Shown: one piece after another, positions 14,401 to 25,160 of the stretch
How the letters are laid out: each line of letters begins with the position of its first letter
Numbering within the stretch: the stretch's first letter is position 1
Assembly: GCA_019973155.2 (NCBI GenBank)
Contig: BPQB01000034.1
Span: forward strand, 124,001-188,000
DNA from: Phanerochaete sordida
Lineage: Eukaryota; Basidiomycota; Agaricomycetes; Polyporales; Phanerochaetaceae
DNA: 64,000 nucleotides
Direction of reading: 5' to 3'
Made by a program: the position numbers and the translations under genes
The notes under the pieces: model-generated
The model's input: only the letters and a program-made list of their open reading frames with translations
Told to the model about the DNA's origin: nothing
Databases searched by the model: none

Positions 14401-15528
14401 GACAATACCATTGTTAGCTTCTGCCTTCCCCGTCATCTCCCCAGTTCAGCATGCCCCCGCCAAACGCTCTCCCTCCGCGACCTCGCGATGATCACGTCGC
14501 ACCAAGCCCTCGATCTGGTCGCCAGGTATGTGAACAGTGCCTTACTACGGTTCTTTGCTCATACAAATGGGTAGCCGCGGGATGGACTCGACATACCAGC
14601 GACACCTCCGACAGACGCACCGCGCGTTTGGTTGACCCGTGAAGAGTCTCAGTCGCTTTCAAGAGGCAGTAACGCACCGCCCGGCCGGGGATATCGTGTA
14701 CATGATAACGGCCGCGAGGACGTCGCACCAAGATACGATCATCACCACGACCGCCAGGCCCCACTCCCCCGAGGAAAGGTTTATGACGACATTCCACCCC
14801 GACGCAACCGCGTGGCGGAGCCTGCTTCTCCTCCGCGCACCAGAAGCTCAAACAGTTCTGAGGATGTACGGATGTACGATCGCCCTCAGAGCATGGACGG
14901 GCGATCCAGTCATGAAAGTCGCATTGCCCACTACGACTCCCAAGCGGACGTTCGCAGGCCAGTCGCGAGGGGACGAGTTAACCATGACACGCATTTCGAC
15001 GACAAGAGTCCGGCTGCAAGACAGAGCTGGAGCACCTCTCGCGGGACCCGTGATGACCGCGATGTCTCACGGGACCGTGCCGCCGAAAGCGCTACGGAAC
15101 AGCGCTTCCCCCTGCATTCGGAGCGTGCGCATGTCGAGCCACAGCTCCCACCCCCGCGGGACTCCTACGATCGGCGGACGTCTACGAGCTTCTCTGGTCG
15201 TGACAGGGCCGTGGAGGTGGCTACGTACTCAAGCTCCACCGCCGGTGGGAATGGTGTCGGATTGCAGAGGTCCTCATCCCGCCAGCATGCAACGCTCCTG
15301 GACCGCCTGACTCTTGATGAGCCCCAGACGGTCGCACCCCCTGTTCAGCAATCCCTGCGTGAGCGCGTGGAGCCCGCACCTGCTGCAGTCAAACGAACCT
15401 TGCCAGGGGTTCTGCCCGGGGTGAGTGGGCTCCCGCCGCGCCCTTCCGCCGAAACCACCTACGTCGCCGAAAGGGATGCGTTCGACGCCGGGAGGGGCAG
15501 GGGCAAGAAGCGCAAGTCAAAACCCTAG
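11482..15528 (+). CDS. WW-domain protein with very long disordered Arg/Ser/Pro-rich tail
   Basis: Likely a nuclear or cytoplasmic adaptor; the function is not known. Exons: 11482-12670, 12904-13236, 13289-13947, 13999-14211, 14272-14364, 14445-14525 and 14575-15528; 1173 aa in frame. The 233-nt first intron is longer than the rest and could hide a small exon. A WW domain lies at about residues 171-202 (LPPDWEERLPRN ... YYYNIKTHKSTWARP), with both Trp residues and the Tyr triplet that bind proline-rich ligands. The acidic N-terminus and the rest are low complexity: many Arg, Asp, Ser and Pro, and repeated DRD, RRD and PPPR clusters. The end is GRGRGKKRKSKP, a plausible nuclear localisation signal. 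A short hexanucleotide repeat (GTATCC three times, near 14038-14055) codes VSVSVS. RS/RD-rich composition suggests RNA processing; that is inference only. Confidence 0.85.
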
Positions 15529-17232
15529 AGTAAGTAGAGCTTATTATGCGTCTCATTATCTTGGCATCGCAAGATACTTCCAACCAAGCGCTATCGACGA
15601 CAAGACGTTTTTTTGGCCCTGACCTCAAGCTACTCGTTTCCGGACGTGGCAGCACGAAATTCGAATAAATGTTGTTTCCTTTCGACGCGTCGTATGCAAT
15701 CATATCCTCATTATCTATCCATACCCCGCTCCATGCTGCCCCCTCGCCGTCTGGAAGCTCGACATCCACGCGCGTCAAGATATATGGTCGGACTCGCTGG
15801 GCCTGTGGTGTGATCCTGCAAGCCTTTCGTACCCCACTCCGCCATCCATCGCCTCTCTGCCTTCCACTGTCGTCTGCGAGAGCCCGCGTCTTTGCGGATT
15901 ACTCTTCTAACAGTTTTCGATCATCTTTGGATTCACCGACTGCGATATGCCCTCTACGCGGGTTATGGTGCCTAAGTAGTCCGTACGACTACCTCCCACC
16001 GCCGCGTTCGACCTTCTGCCGCCCCGAATTTCGCTCGTGCTGGGGATGTACTGTGCATGCCTACCTTGGATCATGTCCGGCTATCACACCGACGCGTAAG
16101 AGATGACGACCCGGTCCCTAGCAGTCTCGGTCAGGCGATCCTCTCGACCTATCATTTGTAGACTCACCCCGGAGACCTCCCTACGCACGGTTTAGACATT
16201 CAGCTGTCTGCTCCAGGATGCTCCCATTGCCATCGCACCTTCAACAGGGCCGGTATCGACGGCTCGCTTTACGAACACCATGAGCTCCTGTGTGCTCTCA
16301 TCGTGACCGCGCACGCTACACGACGTCACACCCTCGTCTGCCAGCCATTGCTCCTCAATCGACTTCCAAAACGTCCTGGCTCATTCGCGGCTGGCTTTGG
16401 TCAACGCTTCGGTCTGCGTTCTGCGAGCCTTTTACATCAAATTGCTCCATACTACTGTATCTAAAGAACAAAGCCGGGAAATGGTCCTGAGCTCGACGGT
16501 CAGTCTATCGTCTCGATATCTCGCTGACCATCTCCATATATCTACAGGTGGTGGCTACAGCCTTGTTCTTGCTCCGATGAATGTGCGCAAGTCTCATTGC
16601 GCTGACTTGGGCGCGTTTATCGGACGCAGGCATTGCTCTGACCTCTTCGGTATCCCCAATCGCACGAAGCGTAGCCGCGTCCGCCTTACGACCTGTCTCG
16701 CGAGACCATCAGCGGCGCACCCGATCGTGCCCTTACACAGGCTGTATGCCGTCGCTCGCCCGTGCTCCAGCTATGCGCCAGGATCTTCCTAGTGTCCTCT
16801 CAGGACCTTCATCTTTCTTCTCCACGTCTTGGTGCACTCGCCGTCAACCCATACGTTTGGCGCACGGACGTCAACTCTTTTCCCCTCGCCCGCAGCCAAT
16901 CGGTCCCGCTACTTCGACCAACGGAGGACTGCGTGTATTAGAACTTCGCACGAGGTAGACGATGTCAAAGGACAAGCTCTGCTCGCACAACAAGGTGAGT
17001 CGTCATGCACTGTCTGTTGGAATTCACGACGAGGTGTGAAGGATTTCGACGTAGAGCTCGTAGATGGCGTCGAGGCTCGTACTGTATACATTAAATGTTT
17101 CCTCGAGAAACGGTCTACGCGATTACATGCTGAGATAATAAAACAGCCCTATGTGCGATGCAAATAATTAATGGGGTGCAGAAGCAACGTGAATACCGTG
17201 AATACGTCAACGTCGTAGTCAAGTCGTTGTGA
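15529..17232. other. Region without a confident gene; open plus-strand fragments
   Basis: About 1.7 kb between two convergent genes. Several fragments look partly coding, but I could not build one model. The best is a plus-strand stretch from about 16318: open to 16498, a 49-nt GT-AG intron (16499-16547, good branch point), then an exon ending VVATALFLLR and TGA at 16580. A further open plus-strand stretch covers about 16690-16940. On the minus strand, about 15880-15600 is also open, with an acidic, protein-like composition. It could be an unrecognised small gene or a decayed one. Confidence 0.3.
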
Positions 17233-18497
17233 TCAAGCTGCGGAAAACTTCGAGGAGGACTCTGACTGCGAGCGTTGTGCAGATGCCCTCTTCTCCCGAT
17301 CCAATACCGGCAATGAGTAGCTCCCCCCTCTCCTGTTTCCGGCCAGACCAGCTTCAATGTCCTTGTCCTTGTCCAACTGAATCTTGGGTCGCCGAGACAA
17401 TCCGGAGAATAGTCTGCGGCACAACGCGAGGATGAAGTCATCCTCCTCGGATTCGAGCTCATCCAGATACGCTTGATGACATGGTCAGCACGGACTTTTG
17501 AAACAAAGATTCGCGACTCACGGGACCCGGGACTAGGGATTGTTTCGTCGCCCTTCATAAGTCTCATGTTCACCGCCCAATCCCGCTTCGGATGCACCTC
17601 TAGCATCTCCTCCACCATCTTCAATCGCCGAGCGTAGGGTGGTGACTTTTTGATGACCTTGACAGTTCTTCCAAACATATGGAAGCTGTTGGTCGCTGCA
17701 TTGACCAGCCCTAGGACGCCGACCGAGAAGAGGAGGAGTAGACCGACGAGTAGACTTCCAACGGTGGACGCGTTGCCTGCAAGGGCGGCAGAGCCGTAGA
17801 CGAGAAGCGTACCAAAGGCCACCGCGAAGCTCTCTCCCTTCTCTGGCTCTCTCAGCCACTGCCCCGCCGTGACGACCTTGATATCGCGCACGCGGCCCTG
17901 CATGCGGATCCAGCGGTCCTGGCTGAGGAGGATGAGCAGGTCACCCTCCTTGTCGCCGTCCTCCGTCGCGCCTTTGAAGCCGTTCTTCGCCTGGCGCAGC
18001 TTGATGACGATCGCGTTCAGGACGCGGGCGAGCATGAGCATGCCGATCACGCCCAGGGCCCAGAAGTCGCGGATGCGGCCGAGCAGGGTGATAACGACGA
18101 TGTTCGCTGCGATGCCCAGGAAGAAGAGGGTGGTGGCGACGGGCTCCGAGCTCATGAGCACGCCGAAGAGACCTGTGAGCCCGACAGGCTCGTCCTCCGA
18201 GACGTAGACGGTGACGAGGTGCCCTGGCTCACCGACGCGCTGCAGGTAGCTCACGGTGGCGGGGTTTTCGACGCGGAAGACGTAGCCATTGTGCATGGCT
18301 GCGGTCTCGGGGTACTCCCCTCCATTGACGTTCGTAGCCTCCTGCTGACAGTGGATACCCGGGGCGATAAAGAGGACGTCGAGGAAGGATGCGCTGCCAG
18401 TGAGTGCTGTCCTGCGCGCGATGGTGTCGAGGTCGGCGAGGGCGACGAGGCCCGCGGCGTCGAGCTCGATGCCTGCGATGGAGAGCTTCGTGAACAT
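17233..18497 (-). CDS. Multi-pass membrane protein, tandem paralogue 1, unknown function
   Basis: 404 aa from two exons (18497-17522, 17471-17233) with a 50-nt intron. Start chosen at MFTKLSIAG because the longer frame begins only with a non-ATG codon and this Met aligns with the paralogue. The N-terminal 100 residues contain LDAAGLVALADL, RRTALTGSASFLD and APGIHCQQ. Hydrophobic segments follow at about 125-150 (FFLGIAANIVVITLLG), 155-180 and 245-300 (FGTLLVYGSAALAG ... GSLLVGLLLLFSVGVLGL), giving four or so membrane spans. A conserved soluble loop (DLLILLSQDRWIRMQG ... TAGQWL) lies between them. The C-terminus is acidic, then Lys/Ser-rich. No known family was recognised; this type seems confined to fungi. 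Confidence 0.85.
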
Positions 18498-18882
18498 AGC
18501 GGGTCGTCTGCGGAGAAACCTCTCACTCCCATGGCTCACTGATTATATATCGACTCCAGGGCTCAGTGTCAGCGCCAAGGTCGGACATCATGCGCTCCTA
18601 CGGTCAATGAATGATTGGCGAGCACCATTTGGCGGTACAATGCAACTGCCGTCAGACCCATGTACACGAGGCTCACGCTCATGTCTGTTTCAGGACGTGC
18701 TCGCGTCGCCAATAGACCACAGCCGATTCGCAGGCTGAGCCATACGGATGAACTAGAGATACAATTTGTATACAACAGGATATGTAACCTGCAAGCACTG
18801 ACAGTCCGTGGGATCTGATAATGCAGACGTGCGTCCATGGGAGGCGTATGGGTGAGATAAATTTGGACAGATGTGGAGATAA
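18498..18882. other. Intergenic between the tandem membrane-protein paralogues
   Basis: This 385-bp stretch lies between the start of paralogue 1 and the stop of paralogue 2. It presumably holds the promoter of the first and the 3' UTR of the second. No ORF or motif of note. Confidence 0.5.
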
Positions 18883-20154
18883 TCAAGCTACGTTCGCGTT
18901 AGGGCGAGCGGGCAACGCTGGGACTCCCGACGTGTCCAAATGGTGAACTTCATCGCTGTTATATAGCCCTTGCTCTAGGTCGCTCCCATTGTTGAGGCCT
19001 AACTGTAGGCCTGGGCCGGAGGGACCGCTTGCGGACCCTAGCGGGTCGTCTAGCGGCAGCGCGACACGACTTCGGGATCCGCGGTTGACGAGGGTCATAT
19101 CTTGCATTCCGTATGATTCTGATGCTAGACAAAAGTCAGCGAAGGCTGGTATAATGCCTAGAAGGGTCGTACCTCGCTTTTCCACAGTTGGAGTAGAAAG
19201 CTCTGACTCCGTGATCAACGACATACGCAGCGCCCACTCTGCGTTGCCGGTCACCTGAATCATATGTTTGACCATGTCCAGCCTTCTGCCATACTTGACG
19301 GGATTAGGTTGCACGGAGACAACACGACCAAACATATGCAAGGATCGGGTCACGGCATTTGACAGGCCGAGAACACCTGCACAGAACAGTAGGAGCAAGG
19401 CGATGAGCAGGCTCCCGATGGTGGAGGAGTTCCCTGCCAGCGCCGCAGAGCCGTAGACCAAGAGCGTCCCGAAACTGATGAGGAAGCTCTCGAAGGTCTC
19501 CGGCTCCTTCAGCCACTGTCCCGCCGTCACCACCTTGAGGTCGTCCACCAACCCTTCCATCCGCACCCAGCGATCTTGGCTGAGGATAATCAGCAGATCG
19601 CCCTGCACGCCGGGCTCAAGCTTGCCCTTGAAGCCGTTCTTGTCCTGCCGCAGCTTGATGACAGAGACATTCACCAGGCGCGAAAGCATGAGCATGCCTA
19701 GGACGCCCAACGCCCAGAAGTCGCGGATGACGCCGAGGAGGGTGATGACCACGATGGTCGCGGCGATGCCGAGGCAGAAGAGTACGGAAGCCCAGAACTC
19801 GGTATGGAGGAGCTGCCCGAAGAGGCCAGCAGGCCCCCTAGGGATCTCTGACGAGACGCGGACTGTCGTGAGGTGTCCGGGCTTGCCGACGCCCTGGAGA
19901 AAACTGACGGTCGCTGGATTTTCAACGCGGAAAACCCAGCCATTGTGCATCGCACCCGTCAGAGGGTATTCTCCGCCATTTATCTCGGAGGCTTGTTGTT
20001 GACAATGGATGCCGGGCGCAATGTACAGGATGTCGAGGAAGGAGGCGCTCCCGGTTAGAGCCGTCCGCCGGGCGATCGTTTTAAGGTCAGCGAGAGCGAC
20101 CAGGCCAGCAGCATCGAGGCGGACCCGATTTGCGATGGCTGACTTGTCGAACAT
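18883..20154 (-). CDS. Multi-pass membrane protein, tandem paralogue 2, unknown function
   Basis: 407 aa from exons 20154-19173 and 19124-18883. The 48-nt intron (GTACGA donor, TCTAG acceptor) is a multiple of three, so the unspliced frame also stays open. Start at MFDKSAIANRV aligns with the paralogue. The reading frame continues upstream to 20466 without a convincing ATG start. It shares the blocks LDAAGLVALADL, RRTALTGSASFLD, APGIHCQQ, VENPATVS, IRDFWALGV and LLVYGSAALAGN with its neighbour at 17233-18497, and has the same membrane-span pattern. The C-terminal 90 residues differ: Gly/Ser/Leu-rich without the acidic block. The head-to-tail layout points to tandem duplication followed by divergence of the tails. 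Confidence 0.85.
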   Translation of the reverse strand: MFDKSAIANRVRLDAAGLVALADLKTIARRTALTGSASFLDILYIAPGIHCQQQASEINGGEYPLTGAMHNGWVFRVENPATVSFLQGVGKPGHLTTVRVSSEIPRGPAGLFGQLLHTEFWASVLFCLGIAATIVVITLLGVIRDFWALGVLGMLMLSRLVNVSVIKLRQDKNGFKGKLEPGVQGDLLIILSQDRWVRMEGLVDDLKVVTAGQWLKEPETFESFLISFGTLLVYGSAALAGNSSTIGSLLIALLLLFCAGVLGLSNAVTRSLHMFGRVVSVQPNPVKYGRRLDMVKHMIQVTGNAEWALRMSLITESELSTPTVEKRGTTLLGIIPAFADFCLASESYGMQDMTLVNRGSRSRVALPLDDPLGSASGPSGPGLQLGLNNGSDLEQGLYNSDEVHHLDTSGVPALPARPNANVA

Positions 20155-21228
20155 CTGCAGAGGATCGTCAAGGAGAGCGCAAAGGACGAAGGGGAGCGCG
20201 TACCTGTCGTGCAGTGCGAAGGAGTGGTTCCCGTGCTGAGTGGCTGAAAGACTATTATAGTGGATCTGCACTCTTGACGCCATCAATGCAGTGTGCACAC
20301 GCACCAGGGCCGTGCGGAAAAGGTGCATCGCCCGGGTCAAGGACCCTGAAGAGGCGCGGAAAGCGTTTGGCAGATGGGCTATCCAGGTCTTCCATGCCTC
20401 CACAAGTCGACATCCACTGCCTCGCCGTGTCCTATCTGCAGCGCGCGAGGGCACACGTTTGCCCAATTGCTCCCCGGCTTCACTTATGATTATTCACGAG
20501 GGCTATATGGGCACTGCGCGAAGTTGATTCCCTTGCTTTGAGGTGGATGCTCGTCCGCAAAAGCTGTGGACGGCGGCGCTAGTGAGTCGGCGTTATGCAA
20601 AGAAGAAAATAAGAACCGCGCGGCGCTCTTCTCGACAGTTTCTGCCCTGTAAGTACCTTTATTAACGTCGCGACTGAACACGTGCAGTTATTTCATACAG
20701 ACGTTATCTCTGCCTGCGAAAGAAGAAGATAAAGCAGGTGTGAAGTGAGAAGAGCTTGGCGACTAGCGTTGGAGGCATTGAACGCGAGTATAGCGGGGAC
20801 GTGCGTCGGACAAGCGTGGCGGTCCTCGTAGTGCAGTTTTAGATGTATTTTCGCCCTCATATCGCGCGTCCACGACATGGACGAGACGGCAGCATATATC
20901 TCGCATAGCACGCTTCTCCTACTTATTCGGGGACAGCTTTATAGCTGTCAGTTCCACTTGGGTAGCTGTGGAGGGCATGGAGAGGCCTGACGAATTACTG
21001 GCAGACGCCGCCGAAGCTCAGCCTCCAAATCATTGCGTCGATGACAGAAAGATTATATTTCCTGCATGTCAAGCAAGTAAGTACGCTCTCCCAGCTGCCG
21101 TCCTGTACGCTGGCCCGCAGCCATACCGCGAGGGCTCTAAAGATATATTATTTTAACTACAACGCCAGTCTTCAGATCATACAGCGACTTCACCTCGTAA
21201 TCAGCAGCCTTACTGCTCAGTCTGTGCT
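20155..21228. other. Intergenic, nothing assigned
   Basis: About 1.07 kb between the second membrane-protein gene and the degraded HET gene. Only short ORFs occur on either strand. None has a recognisable motif or a consistent splice link. The first part should contain the promoter and 5' UTR of the 20154 gene. Confidence 0.5.
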
Positions 21229-22990
21229 CTAGTGCTGCCTGTTAAACACTGACATATATGTAGCAACGTGCTTGCTTCTGCGCTGCGCGTCTTCGCCTGG
21301 GAGATATACCACTGGCATGCGAGGTATTCCCACACCTATCTGCCCCGCTGAAGACTGCTCGAGACGGAGGACACCCCATTTCACCGCCTCGATCGCGCGC
21401 TGATCACGAATTATTCGCTCCCCTACAGCCTCCACGACGACCCAGTGTTCTCTCCACGGGCTGCCGACGCCGACGAGGATGTACTGCACGTCTGGCAACA
21501 CGACTCTGAGCATAAAAGTAACTCTGACATTGATTAGACCTCGCTCGCTGACATCGGGATTCAGCCTGGCGATGCGGCGGCTGGTGGCTGCGCGAGTCTA
21601 GGTCGTGAATGCTGCAAGGTCCGTAGATATAGCCGACGTGGTGATGCTCTCCTTCCACTTTGGGACCCGCATTCAGGTGACGACGATCGACCAAAAGCAA
21701 GTCCTCACCGCTGTCGCTGGACGGATGCGAGCTCCAGGGCTCGATACTTGCGATTTTATCCCAAGAGATCCAGGGGTTCAAGGGCTTATCGGGTGGCTGG
21801 AGGAGGAATATAAGGGTGCGCGGCCTTGGGTGCATATGCTTGATAAGCTCGAGATATGCGGACTCGATGTCCTCCATGGTGTACTCGCCCTTGACTTCGT
21901 AGATAGGCAGCGTTTGACACTACAGGGCGTAGCCAATACTAGATAACTTGTCTTTCGCTTCGGAGGCGTCACGACCTTTCATATCCTCAATAAAAAGTAC
22001 ACGTTCGTCTGGGCTCCCCAGGCTGCGGATCACGCCCTCCACCCGAGCAAAGAAGCCGGCGCTGCCTGGGAGATGTTCACCCGTGAGGCCGCCCGTCAGC
22101 CAGCCGGGCACACATTCTTGGATCGTCCATGCGCGGCTGAAGCAGTGTCTCGGTAATTGTAGGACCGCGCGGTGATCGACCGTCCCGTTGCCGATATGAG
22201 ATTGCTGCATGGAGATTGTGGAGGCGGCGGGAGGGGTTGGATGAAAGCGTCGTCCCGGGCCAAAGGACGTAAAGAGATCATGCTTGCCCTGTTCTTGCAG
22301 CTCCATATTGAGCTTCTCTGCAAGCTTGACTTGACCCCAAAGCACAATTCGGTTTTGAGACGCATTGCCATCGTTAGAGATACGCTGCTGGAAAAAGGTA
22401 GGAATGGCTGTTGTTGTCCCATATGCCTTAGATGGCACCCAGGGGGCATCTTCACGCGTCGTGCTGAGGGAATTACCGTTCAGCTGGAATCGCCGAATGC
22501 GTGCCTGTATGCGGAAGATCATAAATGCACTGGCTGGCGAAGCGCATGGGGTGTCATCGAAAGGATCCACCTCCTTTCCGTGCGTTTTCTCAGAAATCTG
22601 CAACACATTAGCCATTTCATTTCGATATCGCCATCTGTAAATCACTCACCAACATATACTGATATGCATATCGGGTCCGCTGCTGGCTTTCTGTCGAATT
22701 GAGGTACAACACACGAGTTTCGGGAGAGCCATCGGAGCTTCCCAGCCTCCTCTTTCTCGAGAAGGAGCACAGCCCACTTGATTACTTCGACTGCTGGGCT
22801 GTGTCTCTTCAAATCCATGCCCTGGACGGCTTTGAGAACGACCCAGTCCTCCTTCCATTTTCTACCCACGCCCAGGAGAATAAAGGGTACGCCAGGGTGA
22901 AGCACCCCGTGCATCCCCGAGATTCGAAGACGTGTAGGAGCAAGCCCGAGGCGACCACGTCCGTCGACCGCGACGATACGACCGCGACGA
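21229..22990 (-). pseudogene. Degraded two-module HET-domain gene (inverted relic of the 47-51 kb gene)
   Basis: Read on the minus strand, this contains the C-terminal end of one HET-type module (about 22990-22640: LRISGMHGV, LLGVGRKWKEDWVV, IKWAVLLLEKEE), followed in frame by a second module (about 22540-21229). It matches the 47.05-51.2 kb gene in the same order. The relic is broken. Most of module 1 is missing. A frameshift lies before the VLYLNST block (about 22710). Module 2 lacks roughly 250 residues between HIGNGTV and RAVLQLPRH, which removes the whole HET core. A second frameshift lies near 21590, before the MLRVVLPDVQY block. The C-terminal end (VATYMSVFNRQH, stop at 21229) is kept. 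It may be a pseudogene or encode only fragments; conservation of the intact parts is high, suggesting recent decay. Confidence 0.8.
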
Positions 22991-23879
22991 TACGACCGCC
23001 AATCGATACCATAACAGAGTGCGCTGGACGAGCTCAATACGAATTAATGTGGGTTCAGAGACACGTTGCGACGCTCGGTAGATGGAGGTCGGAAGCCAAG
23101 CGCGGCGGCGGTGGGCTTTGTCGGCTGCGGCGCTTGTCGGCTGTCTTCGTGGCGCTAGGCGCCTACACGCTCTGTCTTTTTTCATCGCGACTCGGAGTCA
23201 CGCTTGCTGCCGTTCGGCCGTTCGAGGGGTTGGTACGTACTTGAATAAATGTGAACGCTTTGTATGTCTGACGGTGTTATTCTCAGGAGCACGCATGTCT
23301 CGTACTCAATTCAAAGCCTCTTCTTTTCGAGATGCCCTCGGCGCCGTCACCATGGTTGGGTGCGCGATAGGCTGGCTTGAAGGCAGACCAAAGCTTTCCA
23401 CGCGCATGCTACAATTTGGACTCGTTGTCCGGACATCAAGTGGCGATGGCGCTCCGGTTCGTCCAACCGAGATTCATGCATATTCACGGGCAGCTTGGCT
23501 GTGGCAAGCGTGATGATAGTGGAATGACACGCGGATGCAACTATCGTTCTAGAGGTACATACGGAACCGTTGACGGCTTATTATTATCTCGGTAGGCTTT
23601 TCTACAAGCTTGGGCTGTGCGGCGACAGCAAAAGTGGCACACAATGCTCAATTATGGTCATTGGTAGCCTGCATGCAGCGCGTTGCATGTGCAGCTGACA
23701 TACCGCGGTGGCCGGACCAGCCCTGTCATTGGCTGACATCGCTCCAGTCTAATAGCGTCGGGCTCGCTCGGAGCCTTCGGCGCTGGTAGTAGATCGCTGT
23801 GAACAGAAGAGCCGAGTTGTCCTTTCGCGCCGCTCAGGCTAGCGCATTGCAACCGACCTCAAGTCGCAGGCTGCACGGC
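22991..23879. other. No gene recognised; short tandem repeat at its left end
   Basis: The boundary with the HET relic is marked by a 15-bp tandem duplication (CGACCGCGACGATA-type units near 22966-23000). Plus-strand ORFs at 23082-23513 and 23377-23595 have no recognisable domain and no splice partners. By position this should correspond to the ZZ-HET gene region of the right arm, which seems to be missing here. Confidence 0.4.
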
Positions 23880-25160
23880 GCTCGGCACCTTTTCCACAGC
23901 GACGTCGGTGTCAAGTGGAGTCTCGATGAGTCGTGGTACGACTTTGGCTCGACCTATGCTCCAACGCATCCCGACGGTCTGCTAGACGGCGCGGCCACCA
24001 CGGTGTCACAGCAGCCGAGCCCGTAGTATCCCTGCGGAAGACGAACGCTAACCTCATTTCCGCTCATGATACGCACAGTTTTGGGAACGCCTTTGCCGAC
24101 TGCCGACCGTGCTGCCCGTGCCGGTCCGGAAGCATAGGATCGTCGCTGCTCTGTTGTTCAGAGAGGTAAGTCATTTACCATCCTTGAAATCCGGGACTGC
24201 GGCGGGTCACAGAGTCTCGTTCATAGCACAAGGGTCCTCGGCCGCGTTCTCATCGGTGCTATGATGGCACATACATCGGGCGGACCAACGAACGTGCCCG
24301 GACTCCAGCGACTGCTCTCATTCTGAATGCGCTCGCACCAACGGGAACGCACCGCACGCTAAACCGGGCTTAGCATCCTCCATGTGCCCCTAATAGGCGA
24401 CTAGGACGTGAAGTGCAGCGCCGTCTGCCCCTCGTCGCGCCTCCTATAGACTCTTTCTCCTACATCTGCCATTTGAAGAACAACCATGGCGGCTCAGATG
24501 CCACTTTACGACCTCGAACACCCTTCTAAATTACGCACACTCCCAGCTTTGTCGGGCCCGAATGTATCCCCCGAGATCCATGCGCTCTCCCGCTCGCACT
24601 ACGCTCCCACATGGCCCCAGCATGACCCGACTTGTTTTCGGCGGAACGTACCATGGGCCGCGTTCTCAGGCTCTGCCTTGTTGCCATGGAGGGCCACGCG
24701 CGCTCGCATTCAATATCGCGGTACGTTGCCAACGCTCTACTCCGACGCTGAGGTAAATCGAGCTCATACACTGTTGGCGTGCATCAGAAGCCGTACATGT
24801 AGCTCCTGCAGCATCCCAACGAGGACACGGATACTTCCTATACACACCGCCACCAAGCCCCTCGGCCCCAGACACCGCAGCCGAAGCGACACCCGCACGA
24901 CGCGCCCAATGGCCAGAACGAAGATCCGCCGCACCGCGCACGACGATCCCCCTGTCTCGGCTGCGCACGCGCGCAGACAAAAGCCAAAGCCCACGGTGCC
25001 GCGCACCGCGCTAGGCCACATCGCGGCTAGCGGCGGGCGCGGACAGCGGACGAGCCGCGCCACCGGGGGCGAAGGCCGCGAAGGCGTCCCGAGCGCCGCA
25101 GCGCGCTGGCCGCGCGCGCGATCGCGGCGCAAGTCTATCACGGCGCTGTGTCGTGTTCGC
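23880..25160 (+). repeat. Left arm of an inverted segmental duplication (partner 40065-41400)
   Basis: Read on the plus strand, this matches the minus strand of 41400-40065 in several ordered blocks. Examples: 24028-24065 around CTAACCTCATTTCCGCTC; 24180-24200 (CCATCCTTGAAATCCGGG); 24540-24720, which includes CTGCCTTGTTGCCATGGA and GGGCCACGCGCGCTCGCA; 24935-25000 (CCTGTCTCGGCTGC, CAGACAAAAGCCAAA); 25118-25145 (CGATCGCGGCGCAAGTCTA). By eye, identity is high in the blocks, with indels between. Conserved intron-like sites (AG|GTAAGT near 24168, CG|GTACGT near 24720) and similar translated words (DPPVSAA, LSGPN/LSVPN) suggest both arms descend from a spliced gene. An ATG with good context at 24486 opens 234 codons here, but the other copy is not open in the same way. 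Confidence 0.65.

Noticed and set aside
15389..15778. Minus-strand ORF of 129 codons overlapping the end of the WW gene
   Set aside because: Its 3' half is antisense to confirmed WW-gene coding sequence. The upstream half is acidic and protein-like but could not be connected to a start, so it is only mentioned in the region note.
22642..23037. Considered as an independent small gene
   Set aside because: It is the C-terminal remnant of HET module 1, out of frame at its end and without a real start; annotated as part of the pseudogene.
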